NCBI GenBank assembly: GCA_025055385.1
Contig: JANWXE010000100.1
Location: 1-34,564 of the forward strand
From: Burkholderiaceae bacterium
GTDB taxonomy: Bacteria > Pseudomonadota > Gammaproteobacteria > Burkholderiales > Burkholderiaceae_F
Reading direction: 5' to 3'
DNA: 34,564 bases
In this document: positions 17,617 through 26,870 of the stretch, piece after piece
Position numbering within the stretch: the first letter of the stretch is position 1
How the letters are laid out: each line of letters starts with the position of its first letter
Notes under the pieces: model-generated
The model's database searches: none
The model's input: the letters and a program-made list of their open reading frames with translations, nothing else
What the model was told of the DNA's origin: nothing
Program-made: the position numbers and the translations under genes

Positions 17617-18027
17617 ATGACGGTCGGTGAGCAGATCCGGCGCATCGGCTTTCGCCGCTGGTACGAGCGGCAGTTAATCGAAAGCCATGCCTATCTGGTG
17701 ACGGCCTTTCTCGCGCTAATTGTGCTGCTCGCTGGCATTGAGGGGTTGTCGCTTGTGCGACGCTCACCGCTGTTTTACGCCGGACTGACGGTTGTGGCCG
17801 CAGCCGCCGGTGTCCTCACCTACGTCGCCTGGCGGCGTTTTAGCGTGTTGCTGGCTCGTGCCGAGCGATTCGCCGGTGCTGCCAGCTGCCCGCGTTGCGG
17901 CGCCTGGGGCGAGTTCGAGGTGCTCGCTGAAGAGCGCAGCGACGCGCACGACCCGCCGGAAGCGGGGCGGCCGCATTGGCTGCGGGTACGGTGCCGCGGT
18001 TGCGGCTGCGACTGGCGCATCGGTTAA
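17617..18027 (+). CDS. Unknown membrane protein with C-terminal zinc-ribbon-like cysteines
   Basis: 136 residues of no family I recognise. Two hydrophobic segments are visible, about 25-47 (AYLVTAFLALIVLLAGIEGLSLV) and 51-72 (PLFYAGLTVVAAAAGVLTYVAW), joined by a short RRS turn, so both ends should face the same side, likely the cytoplasm by the positive-inside rule. The C-terminal part has CPRCG (Cys91, Cys94) and CRGCGCDWRIG (Cys126, Cys129, plus Cys131), a plausible four-Cys zinc ribbon. The 3' end overlaps the convergent kinase gene by four bases, TTAA, which supplies both stop codons. A hairpin (CAGGG...CCCTG) immediately before the ATG covers the ribosome site. Being real is likely; function is open. 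Confidence 0.75.
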   Translation: MTVGEQIRRIGFRRWYERQLIESHAYLVTAFLALIVLLAGIEGLSLVRRSPLFYAGLTVVAAAAGVLTYVAWRRFSVLLARAERFAGAASCPRCGAWGEFEVLAEERSDAHDPPEAGRPHWLRVRCRGCGCDWRIG

Positions 18028-19385
18028 TGTGGCGCGCTGTCTTCCCACAGCGTGAAGAAGAACGTCGCGCCCTGACCGGGGGCGGACTCGGCCCACACGC
18101 GGCCACCATGCTTGCGCACGATCCGTTGAACCGTCGCCAGGCCTACGCCGGTGCCGGGAAATTCGTTCTGCGAGTGAAAGCGCTGGAACAGACCGAACAG
18201 CTTGTCGGCAAAACGCATATCGAAGCCGGCGCCGTTGTCACGGACGAAATACACGAGGCGGTCATTTTCTTGCCGCAGTCCAAACTCCACCTGCGGCGCC
18301 GGCACGCGCGCCGAGAACTTAAAGGCATTGCCGAGCAGATTCTGCAGGACCAGGCGTAACAGGGTGCGGTCACCGTCCACTGGCGCGGACGCAACGGCGA
18401 CGAATGCGTGACGGTTCTCGTACTGAGCAAGGAGCTCCTCGGCCAGCTGCCGCGCCAGCTCAGCCAGATCGACGCGCTCGCGCACGATCTCGCGGCTGGT
18501 CATTTTGGCAAGCGCAAGCAGCGTGTCGATCATCGCATTCATGCGGCTGGCGGCAGCCACGATGCGTTTGAGGTGCTCGCGGCCAAGATCATCGAGGCGG
18601 TCGCCGTAGTCCTCCAGCACGATGTGCGCAAAGCCATCGACCACGCGCAGCGGCGCGCGTAAATCGTGCGATACCGAGTGCGCAAAGCTGTCCAGCTCGC
18701 GCACTGCCAGTTCAAGCTGGCGCGTCCGCGCCGCGTGCTCGGCCAGCAGCTGCGCCGGCGGTGCCGCTTCCGCCCGTGCAGCCGCAAGCAGCGCGCTTAC
18801 CTCGCGCGCCACGCCGCAGTAGCCCTCGAAGCGGCCGTCGGCGTCAAAGCGGGGTAGGCCGCTGAGCAAGAAAGTGCGTCCGCAGCCGGTGTTGACGGCC
18901 ACGTCGTAGAAGGGCGCGCAGGCGCTGGTGGTCGCCGTCAGCGCCTGCGGCGGCGGCAGCCCCGCTTCGATCTCCCACAGCTTGCGGCCAAGCAGCTGGC
19001 GCGGGTCAAGGTCGGGCAGCGGGCGCTGCCCGGTCTGCAGCGCGGTGACGGTTAGGTGCGCATCGCAGCGCCAGTACCAGTCGGCGCCGGCGGCCAGCGC
19101 CTGGCGCAACTCGCGCAGCGGGCTGCGGGCGCGCATCCAGCGCCACGCTGCAAGGGCGGCAAGCGCAAGCGCAGCACCACTGGCGGCAGCAGCGGCCAGC
19201 GCGCCGAGGCCACCGCCGCTGTCTAGCGGCGCCGACGCGACGTGGCTTGCCGGCTGAAAGCCTGCCGAATTGCTGGAATTGGCTGCCTTTTCCCCCACAC
19301 CTCGATTCTGCCAGCGGCTGCGGCCGCACCTGTCGCACGAGTGCGCGAAAAGCACGGCTGCGGCGCGCTTTATCGCACCGCCCAT
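18024..19385 (-). CDS. Membrane-linked histidine kinase (TM-PAS-HisKA-HATPase)
   Basis: About 453 residues if the ATG at 19385 is used. The track ORF starts at a GTG (19451) and another ATG lies at 19433, inside a strong hairpin, so the start is uncertain. One hydrophobic Ala/Leu-rich segment (GGGLGALAAAAASGAALALAALAAW) precedes a divergent PAS-like domain (ADWYWRCDAHLTVTAL ... FEGYCGVAREVS). The HisKA domain has ELDSFAHSVSHDLRAPLRVVDGFAHIVLEDYGDRLD, phosphoacceptor His at about 240. The ATPase has NLLGNAFKFSA, VRDNGAGFDMRFADKLFGLFQRFH and GTGVGLATVQRIVRKHGG, the form common in phytochrome-type kinases. No receiver or regulator partner is attached. It is divergent from the hybrid kinase and convergent with the zinc-ribbon gene. 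Confidence 0.88.
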   Translation of the reverse strand: MGGAIKRAAAVLFAHSCDRCGRSRWQNRGVGEKAANSSNSAGFQPASHVASAPLDSGGGLGALAAAAASGAALALAALAAWRWMRARSPLRELRQALAAGADWYWRCDAHLTVTALQTGQRPLPDLDPRQLLGRKLWEIEAGLPPPQALTATTSACAPFYDVAVNTGCGRTFLLSGLPRFDADGRFEGYCGVAREVSALLAAARAEAAPPAQLLAEHAARTRQLELAVRELDSFAHSVSHDLRAPLRVVDGFAHIVLEDYGDRLDDLGREHLKRIVAAASRMNAMIDTLLALAKMTSREIVRERVDLAELARQLAEELLAQYENRHAFVAVASAPVDGDRTLLRLVLQNLLGNAFKFSARVPAPQVEFGLRQENDRLVYFVRDNGAGFDMRFADKLFGLFQRFHSQNEFPGTGVGLATVQRIVRKHGGRVWAESAPGQGATFFFTLWEDSAPH

Positions 19386-19410
19386 GGGCTTCAAGTTGTC
19401 GCACTGTGCG

Positions 19411-19449
19411 GCCGACAGCGAGCGCAGGGGCATTGCGCCCGCTGTCGGC
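19411..19449. promoter_or_regulatory. 39-base hairpin between two divergent kinase genes
   Basis: GCCGACAGCG (19411-19420) pairs perfectly with CGCTGTCGGC (19440-19449); inside, after one A/C mismatch, GCGCA pairs with TGCGC around a 7-base loop GGGGCAT. That is 15 base pairs with one mismatch. On the plus strand it ends 22 bases before the hybrid-kinase ATG. On the minus strand the apical loop reads ATGCCCC and holds the alternative ATG at 19433 of the kinase gene. No T run follows, so a terminator is unlikely. It could be an operator or a leader hairpin. Confidence 0.5.
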
Positions 19450-19471
19450 ACGCGCCTACAGGCAGCAACGG

Positions 19472-22400
19472 ATGCGATTCCAATTTGGCCCGCGTAACAC
19501 TGCCGTGCCAGACCCGGCTACGGTGCCGGCGGCTTTGGATTATCCCCAGGCTGACGGTCCGGCGCGCGTGCCTGCACCGGCGCCGGCCCCGCTGCCGCCG
19601 ACCGGGCTGCAAGGGGGCCGCTGCTGTTCGATCGGCGCGACAGTGGGCGCGATGTTGCTGACGATGACCCTGTGGTCACTAGCCGCCGGGTGGCTGTATG
19701 CGCGCGTTGGTGTTGCGGCCACTGTGCTTACCACGGCGGCGGTGGCGCTCGCGCTGGGGCTGGCCATGTGGCGGGTGCTGATCCGCCCGGTGCGGGCGTT
19801 GACCGCGCGTGCTGAGGCGTTGGCGTTGCAGTATGCCGGCCAGCCGGTTCCGCGGCGCGCCGGCGAGTTGCCCTCGCTGGTGGCGGCGATCGATGCGATG
19901 ACCGCGGCGTTGCTGGCGCACTCAGAGCGGCTCAAACAGGCGCATTTGACCGAGCTGCAGAACAGCTTGGAATTGCAGCGGCAGTACGCGCTGATGCGCT
20001 TGCTGCGCGGGTTGGCGGAGGGGGCCAACGAATCGGCCTCGGTGCAGGAGACGCTGCGGCGTGCGCTGGTGGAGATCGGGGAATATCTGGACTGGCCGCT
20101 TGGGCATGCGGTGCTACTGGACGAAGAGGCAGCCGCCGCTGACCCCGCCGGCGGATTCTGGTTTCACCGCGACGCGCAGCGATTTGCCACGTTCATATCC
20201 GCGACCGAAGCGTGCCTGCGTGCCGGCGACGTGACACGTCCGCTGGGGGCAAGAGCGCTGGGTGCGCTGCCCGTTTGGGTGTCGGACTTGTCGCGGTTGG
20301 TGGATTGGGAGCGCGGGCCAGCGGCGGCCTGCTGCGGCCTGCAGACCGGTCTGGTGATCCCGGTGACGGCGCACGGGCACATCACTGCGTTCCTCGAGTA
20401 CTTCTGCGATCACCGCGTCGAGCCAACTGCTGAGATGCTCGAACTGGTGGAAGCGATCGGCGCCGAGCTGTCGCGGGTAGCTGAGCGGCACCGTGCGGAG
20501 CGCGCGCAGCGCAGCGCCGAACGCGAGCTGCGCCGGTTGGCGATGATCGCCTCACGCACTGAGAACAACGTGATGGTGGTCGACCCGCAAGGGCGGGTGC
20601 AGTGGGTCAACGACGCTTTCGTGCGGCACTCGGGATACACACTGGCTGAGGTGCGCGGGCAGTATGCGCATCAACTGCTCACCGGCGCAGACACCGATGC
20701 GGCGGCGCTGCAGACAATGGCGCGGGCCATCGCCGACGGCAGCCCCTGCACGGTCGAGCAAGTCGTGCTGTACGACCGCGCCGGCCGCCGCAGCGTGCAT
20801 CAGGTGGAGGGGCAGCCGCTGGCCGATGAGCAGGGGCGTTACTTCCAGTATGCGCTAATGTCGCTTGACATCACGCGACACGTACAGGACCAAGCGCAGC
20901 TGCGCGAGCGGGAAGCTTACTTTCGCGCCCTGTTTGAGGATTCACCGGTTCCGGCGGTCATTCAGGATGCCGAGTTCCGGATCGTGCGCGTCAATGCCGC
21001 CGGCGCGCGCCTCTTTGGCATGTCCGCCGAGACGTTGATCGGCAAAGATCCGCTAGAGCTGCTACACCCGGAGGACCGAGCCGCGGCGGTTGCGTTGCGG
21101 GGCCAGGTACCGTGGAATGCACAGGGGCAATTCCACTTTGAGCGCCGTCTGCTGCGTGCCGATGGCAGCATCGTGCACGCGCGCATCTACGCGGCTCGGA
21201 TCGTCAACGGCGGCGCAGCGCCATTCTTTGTCTCCGTGCTGGAAGACATCACCGACTTAAAGGCCAAGGAGCAGGCGCTGCGCGAGGCCAAGGAACAGAC
21301 GGAAGCCGCCAGCCGTGCCAAGTCGCAGTTCTTGGCGATGATGAGCCATGAGATCCGCACGCCGTTGAATGGCGTGCTCGGCATGACCGAACTGTTACTG
21401 CGCACGTCGTTGACCGAGCCACAGCGCCGCTACGCGCAGGCGGTCTATCGCTCTAGCGAAATGCTGCTTGCGCTGATCGACGACATCCTGGATTTTTCGC
21501 GCATCGAAGCCGGAGGCCTGCTGCTGCAATCGGTGCCGTTTGACCCACGCGTGTTAGTGACGGAACTGTGCGAGCTGTTCGCGCCAAGCGCGCATGCTAA
21601 GGGGCTGCAGTTACAACGCGTCATTGACGAGGCGGTGCCGGCGCAAGTGCGCGGCGATCCGCTGCGGCTGCGGCAGATTTTGACCAACCTGCTAGGCAAT
21701 GCGATCAAGTTCACCGAGCGCGGTGAGATCACAGTGCAGGTTGCGGCCCCATCCCCGGGGTGGTTGCGCTTTGCGGTGCGCGACACCGGCATTGGTGTGC
21801 CGCCGGAGCGCCTGCCGCAGCTGTTTTCACCGTTTACGCAGGTCGATCAGTCGATGGCCCGCCGCTACGGTGGCTCCGGGCTTGGGCTAGCGATCAGCAA
21901 ACAGTTGGTTGAGCTGATGGGCGGTTCCATCGCGGTCGACAGCCAGCCGGGAGCCGGTTCGGTGTTTTCCGTCGATTTGCCGTTGCCGCCGGCCACCGCG
22001 CTCGCGCTGCCGAGCTGCACTGAGCCGCAGGCCACACCCGGCGACGACACTGCGCCGACGGTCGACGCAATGGTGTTAGTGGTGGAAGACAACGCGGTGA
22101 ACCGCGAGCTAGCGGTGGCGATGCTGCAGCAGCTCGGCTGCCGCGTGCAGGTCGCCGAGGATGGACATGCGGCGTTAGACGCGCTGGCGCAGCGCCAGTT
22201 TGATTTGGTGTTGATGGATTGTCAGATGCCGGGGATGGATGGGTTTGAAGCGCTGCGCCGGTTGCGCGCGCACAGAGGGGGCGCCACGCCACCATCGGTG
22301 CCGGTGGTGGCGCTGACGGCAAACGCGCTGGCCGGGGATGCCGAGCGCTGCCACGCAGCGGGTTTCGACGATTACCTGGCGAAGCCGTTTCGCCTCGGGC

Positions 22401-22846
22401 AGCTGGCAGCTGTTCTGCGCCGGCACCTGTCGTCGACGTCTTCCTCCTGTTTTGCGCCGATGGAGGACGGCGCCGACACGACGGCGGTGCTGGATACGCG
22501 GGTGCTGGCACATATTCGCGCGATGCAAGAGCGCGGCGCGCCACGCCTGCTGCCTCGCCTGATCGACACCTACCTAAACAGTGCGACGGAGTTAATAGCG
22601 GCGGCCGAACGGGCGCTTGCCGAGGCGGACCTCGCGGGTCTGCGACAGTCGCTGCATACGCTGAAGTCTTCCAGTGCCAACGTCGGCGCGTCTGAACTGG
22701 CGCGACAGTGCGCCGCACTGGAGGCCTTCGCCCGAGCTGGAGAACTAGATGCCGTCAGGGCGCAATGGGCGGCAGCGCGACATGAGTTTCAGCGCGTGGC
22801 GCGCGCGTTACGGGCGCTGCCCGAGGCAAATGCCTTGGTACCGTGA
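19472..22846 (+). CDS. Tripartite hybrid sensor kinase (TM-GAF-PAS-PAS-HisKA-HATPase-REC-Hpt)
   Basis: 1124 residues from the ATG at 19472; the track start at 19247 would overlap the divergent kinase and adds an Arg/Cys-rich stretch unlike a protein. After a Pro-rich N-terminus come two membrane helices (about 50-105) and a HAMP-like linker. A GAF-like region (about 170-345), two PAS domains (about 350-600), HisKA with His626 in MMSHEIRTPLNG, and an ATPase with NLLGNAIKFTERG and GGSGLGLAISKQLVELMGG follow. Then come a receiver with Asp916 in LMDCQMPGMDG and an Hpt domain with His1062 in LHTLKSSSANVGA. This His-Asp-His layout resembles BarA and ArcB. The output regulator is unknown; the next gene carries a receiver and is translationally adjacent. 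Confidence 0.93.
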   Translation: MRFQFGPRNTAVPDPATVPAALDYPQADGPARVPAPAPAPLPPTGLQGGRCCSIGATVGAMLLTMTLWSLAAGWLYARVGVAATVLTTAAVALALGLAMWRVLIRPVRALTARAEALALQYAGQPVPRRAGELPSLVAAIDAMTAALLAHSERLKQAHLTELQNSLELQRQYALMRLLRGLAEGANESASVQETLRRALVEIGEYLDWPLGHAVLLDEEAAAADPAGGFWFHRDAQRFATFISATEACLRAGDVTRPLGARALGALPVWVSDLSRLVDWERGPAAACCGLQTGLVIPVTAHGHITAFLEYFCDHRVEPTAEMLELVEAIGAELSRVAERHRAERAQRSAERELRRLAMIASRTENNVMVVDPQGRVQWVNDAFVRHSGYTLAEVRGQYAHQLLTGADTDAAALQTMARAIADGSPCTVEQVVLYDRAGRRSVHQVEGQPLADEQGRYFQYALMSLDITRHVQDQAQLREREAYFRALFEDSPVPAVIQDAEFRIVRVNAAGARLFGMSAETLIGKDPLELLHPEDRAAAVALRGQVPWNAQGQFHFERRLLRADGSIVHARIYAARIVNGGAAPFFVSVLEDITDLKAKEQALREAKEQTEAASRAKSQFLAMMSHEIRTPLNGVLGMTELLLRTSLTEPQRRYAQAVYRSSEMLLALIDDILDFSRIEAGGLLLQSVPFDPRVLVTELCELFAPSAHAKGLQLQRVIDEAVPAQVRGDPLRLRQILTNLLGNAIKFTERGEITVQVAAPSPGWLRFAVRDTGIGVPPERLPQLFSPFTQVDQSMARRYGGSGLGLAISKQLVELMGGSIAVDSQPGAGSVFSVDLPLPPATALALPSCTEPQATPGDDTAPTVDAMVLVVEDNAVNRELAVAMLQQLGCRVQVAEDGHAALDALAQRQFDLVLMDCQMPGMDGFEALRRLRAHRGGATPPSVPVVALTANALAGDAERCHAAGFDDYLAKPFRLGQLAAVLRRHLSSTSSSCFAPMEDGADTTAVLDTRVLAHIRAMQERGAPRLLPRLIDTYLNSATELIAAAERALAEADLAGLRQSLHTLKSSSANVGASELARQCAALEAFARAGELDAVRAQWAAARHEFQRVARALRALPEANALVP

Positions 22847-22857
22847 AGGGTGAATCG

Positions 22858-25077
22858 ATGGGGCACGAAGATGCAGTGGGCCGGCACTTGACGGCAACAG
22901 TAAGCGCGCCGCTGCACCCGCCAAGCACCGCCCGGGTGCTGCTGGTCGATGACGACGGAGTGGCGCGGCTGCTGACAGCCTCCGCACTTGCCGAGCGCGG
23001 CTTCATGGTGATCGAAGCGGCCAGCGGGGAGGCCGCATTGGCCTTGTTTGCCAGCGAGCGGCCCGACATCGTCGTGCTCGATGCCCTGATGCCGGAAATG
23101 GACGGCTTTACGACTTGCGAACGCCTGCGCCGGATGCGCGGCGGCGAGCATGTACCGGTGCTGATGCTTACCGGGCTAGACGACGACCGTTCGATCGCGC
23201 GCGCGTACGAGGCTGGCGCCACCGACTTCTTTGTCAAGAGCAACAATCATTGGACCCTGCTGGCGGAGCGGCTGCGTTACCTGCTGCGAGCGGCACGGCT
23301 GCGCGCGGAATTGGCCGCCAGCCAGGCGAAGCTGGCCAAGGCGCAGCGCATCGCGCGTCTAGGCAGCTGGCAGTGGGACCCGCAGGCGCATTGGGTGATG
23401 CTATCCGACGAGTGCTGCGCGATTGCCGGGCTGCCGCCGCATCCGCACGGCGTGGATGAGCAGTTCGTTTGGAGCCGCGTGCTAGAGGAGGACCGCACGC
23501 GACTGGCGGCGTTGTTCCGCGAGGCCCTGCTGACGCGGGGCCCGCTTGCAGTCGAGTGCCGGCTGCTGCGAAGCGACGGGCAGCTGCGAACCGTGCACGT
23601 CGAAGCGGAACTGGACTTTGACGACCACGGCCGCGTACGCGCGGTGGAGGGGGTGCTGCAGGACATCACGGAACGGCGGCAGGCCGAGGATCAGATCCGG
23701 CACCTGGCAAACTTCGATAGCCTGACCGGGTTGCCGAACCGCCGATTCTTTCGCGAACAGCTGGCGGCCAGCTTGGAGCAGGCGCGCGCCAACGGCAGCC
23801 TGGTTGCTGTGCTGTTCATCGACATCGACCGCTTCAAGCAGGCCAACGACACGCTCGGTCATGATGTCGGCGATGCGGTGCTGCGGGAAATTGCACAGCG
23901 GCTGCACCAGACGGTGCGCGGCCGTGACTTGGTGGCCCGTGGTGGTCCTGTCGAGGCCGGTGCCGCGCGCAGCGTGGCGCGGCTGGGCGGCGACGAGTTC
24001 ATCGTGCTGCTGTCCGATCTAGCCTCACCGCTGGACGTCGAGCCGGTCGTGGTCCGCCTGCTGGAGGCGATCCGCCGACCGCTGCTGATCAACGGCACTG
24101 AGCTGTTCGTGACTGCCTCGATCGGGGTGGCGCTGGCGCCGGCTCACGGTGAGGACGTCGACACCCTGGTGCGAAAAGCGGACATCGCCATGTATGCTGT
24201 CAAAGACGCTGGCCGCGACGGTTGGCAGATCTTTGATGATGCGATGAATGCAGCCACCGCGCAGCGCTGGCGGCTAGAGACAGCGTTGCACCGAGCGCTG
24301 GAGCGCGGCGAGTTGGTGTTGCACTACCAGCCGAAGGTAGACGCGCTCACCGGCGCCATCATTGGTGCCGAGGCACTGATGCGTTGGCAGCGCGATGGCG
24401 AGCTGGTGCCGCCGGCGCAGTTCATCGCGGTGGCGGAGGAGTCGGGCCAGATCGTGCCGATCACGGAATGGGCGATCGACACGGTTTGCCGACAGGTACT
24501 GACCTGGCGCGAAGCTGGCGTAAGCGCGGTGCCGGTCGCAATTAACATTTCTAGCCGCCACCTGCAGCGCGGCCACCTCATTGAGCCGGTCAGACGGGCG
24601 CTGGCTGCCACGGGGCTGCCTGCGCGCCTGCTCGAACTGGAGCTGACCGAGACGGTGTTGATGCAAAACATCGAGGCGGCGCTACCGCTGCTGCAGGCGC
24701 TTAAGCGGTTGGGGGTTTCAATTGCGATCGACGATTTCGGCACGGGCTACTCATCGCTCGCCTACCTGAAGCGGCTGCCGATCGACGCGTTGAAGATCGA
24801 CCGTTCGTTTGTGCGTGAGCTGGAGACAAGCGACGACGATGCAGCGATCGTCGCTGCCATTATTGCGCTGGCGCGTAGCCTGAAGCTGCAGGTGGTGGCC
24901 GAAGGCGTGGAAACGCGCGGCCAAATGGCGCGCCTGGCGGCGCAGGGCTGCACGCAGATGCAGGGCTGGCTGTTTGCGCCGGCCGTCGATGGCGACACGT
25001 TCCTCGACCTGCTGCGCGCGCGCGCCCGCGGCAGCGACTGGCGCCTGCTAGCGGCGGCACGTGAGGAGGCGGCATGA
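22858..25077 (+). CDS. REC-PAS-GGDEF-EAL dual c-di-GMP protein
   Basis: 739 residues from the ATG at 22858, preceded by GAAGGG; the track uses a GTG at 22843 that overlaps the hybrid-kinase stop. Domains: receiver (about 25-145; VLLVDDD, phospho-Asp in VVLDALMPEMDG, Lys in FVKSNN), PAS (about 165-275), GGDEF (about 285-460; GGDEF at 377-381 intact) and EAL (about 475-730; EAL at 505-507, NISSRHL, ELTETVLM, DDFGTGYSSL, VVAEGVET all intact). Both cyclase and phosphodiesterase centres look competent. A 14-residue insertion lies between the inhibitory-site RGRD (354-357) and GGDEF. It is probably the phosphorylation target of a neighbouring kinase and controls c-di-GMP, hence motility; the partner is inferred. 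Confidence 0.94.
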   Translation: MGHEDAVGRHLTATVSAPLHPPSTARVLLVDDDGVARLLTASALAERGFMVIEAASGEAALALFASERPDIVVLDALMPEMDGFTTCERLRRMRGGEHVPVLMLTGLDDDRSIARAYEAGATDFFVKSNNHWTLLAERLRYLLRAARLRAELAASQAKLAKAQRIARLGSWQWDPQAHWVMLSDECCAIAGLPPHPHGVDEQFVWSRVLEEDRTRLAALFREALLTRGPLAVECRLLRSDGQLRTVHVEAELDFDDHGRVRAVEGVLQDITERRQAEDQIRHLANFDSLTGLPNRRFFREQLAASLEQARANGSLVAVLFIDIDRFKQANDTLGHDVGDAVLREIAQRLHQTVRGRDLVARGGPVEAGAARSVARLGGDEFIVLLSDLASPLDVEPVVVRLLEAIRRPLLINGTELFVTASIGVALAPAHGEDVDTLVRKADIAMYAVKDAGRDGWQIFDDAMNAATAQRWRLETALHRALERGELVLHYQPKVDALTGAIIGAEALMRWQRDGELVPPAQFIAVAEESGQIVPITEWAIDTVCRQVLTWREAGVSAVPVAINISSRHLQRGHLIEPVRRALAATGLPARLLELELTETVLMQNIEAALPLLQALKRLGVSIAIDDFGTGYSSLAYLKRLPIDALKIDRSFVRELETSDDDAAIVAAIIALARSLKLQVVAEGVETRGQMARLAAQGCTQMQGWLFAPAVDGDTFLDLLRARARGSDWRLLAAAREEAA

Positions 25078-26870
25078 ACGACGCAAGTGGCGTGCGGGCA
25101 GCGCAGGCAGAGCTCGTACGCCGCGTGCTCAAAACGTTGGCTGAGCGGCGCGTCATTCCGACGCCGCAAAGCTTCGCCGAAGTGTATGAGGAATTGAGCG
25201 GGGCGCGTGGCGCTGGCGGCACACCGGCGGCGGTGCTGCGCGAAGTCCTGCGCGACCTGGTACGGGCGCAGCGCTTAACAGCTGCCGAGGCGCAACTTGC
25301 GCATCAGCATGCGCAAGCTTACGACTGGCATGCGGTTAGCGAAGTGCTGCAGCAAGCGCTTGCCCGACGGCCGGGTGCCGTGGCGGCCAACTGGCCGCAG
25401 ATGACGCTGGCGTTGCTGCGCGGTGCCGATCAGCTACATGCGCATTGGACACGCGCGCGCAAGCTGGAGGCGGTGGCGCGCGTGGTAGAAACATCCGCTG
25501 AGCAGCCGGAGGTGGCCTTGGAGCGGCTCACCCGGCTGCTTGAATCCTGGGGCCCAGCGCTCGCGCCGCTGCCGGGGCGGGAAGAGCCCGCGCCTGCCGA
25601 GCCAGCCGGACCGGCTGCGCCGGCAGGGCGCTATGTGCCGGATCCGGCGCTGGAGGCGCGGGCCGTTGCCGCCGAAGCGCGCGCGGGCGTTTATCGGCAA
25701 CTTGCGCAACGGGCACTGGACTTGCTTGCTGACAGCTGCGGCGAAGGCAGCGCCGTGGCAGTACGCCTGCGCGACTATGCGCGCGAGCTGCAGCGCGGCC
25801 TGGATACTGACCGCGTGCTGCCACGCTTCGTCGATGCGGTGCGCGACTTAGACCGCCAGCTTGAGGAGCAGCGTCGGGTGCGCGAAAGCCTGCTGCGGCT
25901 GCTGGCGCTGCTGACCGAGAACATCAACACGCTGGCGCCGGAGGAGACCTGGTTAGCGGGCCAGCTGGAGCCGATCCGCGCGCTGCTGCGGGGGCCGCTG
26001 TCCTCACATGGCCTGGCGCGTGCTGAATCGGATCTGGCGGCGATCATCGCGCGGCAGGGGCAAGCACGGCGTGGCCTGGCGGAAACGAAAGTGGCGATCA
26101 AAGAACTGCTGGCGACACTCATCGAGCGCATTGGTACGATGGGCGTGTCCACAGGCCGCTTCTATGATCAAGTGGGCGGTTATCAACGCAAACTAGCCGA
26201 TGCAGACGGACCAGCGGCCCTGGCAGCGATCATCGAGGGATTGCTGGCCGACACGCAAGCGATGCGCAGCGAAATCGCCAGCTCGCGCGCGCAGCTGGCT
26301 GCAGCCAAACAGAAAGTCGAGATCTATCAGGCGCGCGTGCGCGAACTGGAACGCGAACTCAGCCAGGTGGCTGCGCTCGTGCAGAAGGACCCGCTGACCC
26401 AGGCGTTGAACCGGCGCGGTTTCGAAGAAGCGTTCCGTGTCGAGACCGCGCGCGCGACGCGCTATGAGGCGCCTCTGGTGCTGGCGCTGCTTGACCTTGA
26501 CAACTTCAAGAAGCTAAACGACTCGCTGGGGCATGTGGCCGGTGACCGCGCGCTGGTGCATTTTGCGCAGACGCTACAGGCAAGCTTACGGCCCACGGAT
26601 CTGATCGCCCGCCTCGGCGGTGAGGAGTTTGCCGTGTTGCTGCCGGCTACCGATGTGCGGGAAGCTCGGCAGGCCATCGAGCGTGTGCGGGAACAGCTTG
26701 CGCGCAGCCCGCTGCCGCTGGAGGGGCAAGAGGCCCGCTTGAGCTTTTCGGCGGGCGTGGCCGCCTGGCGGCGCGACGAGCCCCTGGAGGACTTGCTCAA
26801 CCGCGCTGACCGCGCGCTATATACCGCTAAAGGCGCCGGCAAAGACCGGGTGGAGCTGGCCGCTGACTGA
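25074..26870 (+). CDS. GGDEF diguanylate cyclase with long helical N-terminus
   Basis: 598 residues. About 420 residues of mostly helical, Ala/Leu/Arg-rich sequence precede a C-terminal GGDEF domain (about 430-598). The active motif is GGEEF (515-519) in ARLGGEEFAVLLPA, with a complete inhibitory site RPTD (506-509) five residues before it and the metal-binding LLDLDNFKKLNDSLGH. The domain opening DPLTQALNRRGFEEAF is classical. The sequence before it (QLAAAKQKVEIYQARVRELERELSQVAALV) should form a coiled coil that dimerises the cyclase. No membrane helix is seen. The start overlaps the previous stop (ATGA), so the two c-di-GMP proteins are translationally coupled. The N-terminal region resembles cytoplasmic cyclases of betaproteobacteria; its signal is unknown. 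Confidence 0.93.
   Translation: MNDASGVRAAQAELVRRVLKTLAERRVIPTPQSFAEVYEELSGARGAGGTPAAVLREVLRDLVRAQRLTAAEAQLAHQHAQAYDWHAVSEVLQQALARRPGAVAANWPQMTLALLRGADQLHAHWTRARKLEAVARVVETSAEQPEVALERLTRLLESWGPALAPLPGREEPAPAEPAGPAAPAGRYVPDPALEARAVAAEARAGVYRQLAQRALDLLADSCGEGSAVAVRLRDYARELQRGLDTDRVLPRFVDAVRDLDRQLEEQRRVRESLLRLLALLTENINTLAPEETWLAGQLEPIRALLRGPLSSHGLARAESDLAAIIARQGQARRGLAETKVAIKELLATLIERIGTMGVSTGRFYDQVGGYQRKLADADGPAALAAIIEGLLADTQAMRSEIASSRAQLAAAKQKVEIYQARVRELERELSQVAALVQKDPLTQALNRRGFEEAFRVETARATRYEAPLVLALLDLDNFKKLNDSLGHVAGDRALVHFAQTLQASLRPTDLIARLGGEEFAVLLPATDVREARQAIERVREQLARSPLPLEGQEARLSFSAGVAAWRRDEPLEDLLNRADRALYTAKGAGKDRVELAAD

Noticed and set aside
19247-19471. 75-residue N-terminal extension of the hybrid kinase in the ORF track
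   Set aside because: It is antisense to the divergent kinase, is Arg/Cys/Ser-rich and contains half of the intergenic hairpin; the ATG at 19472 is more likely.
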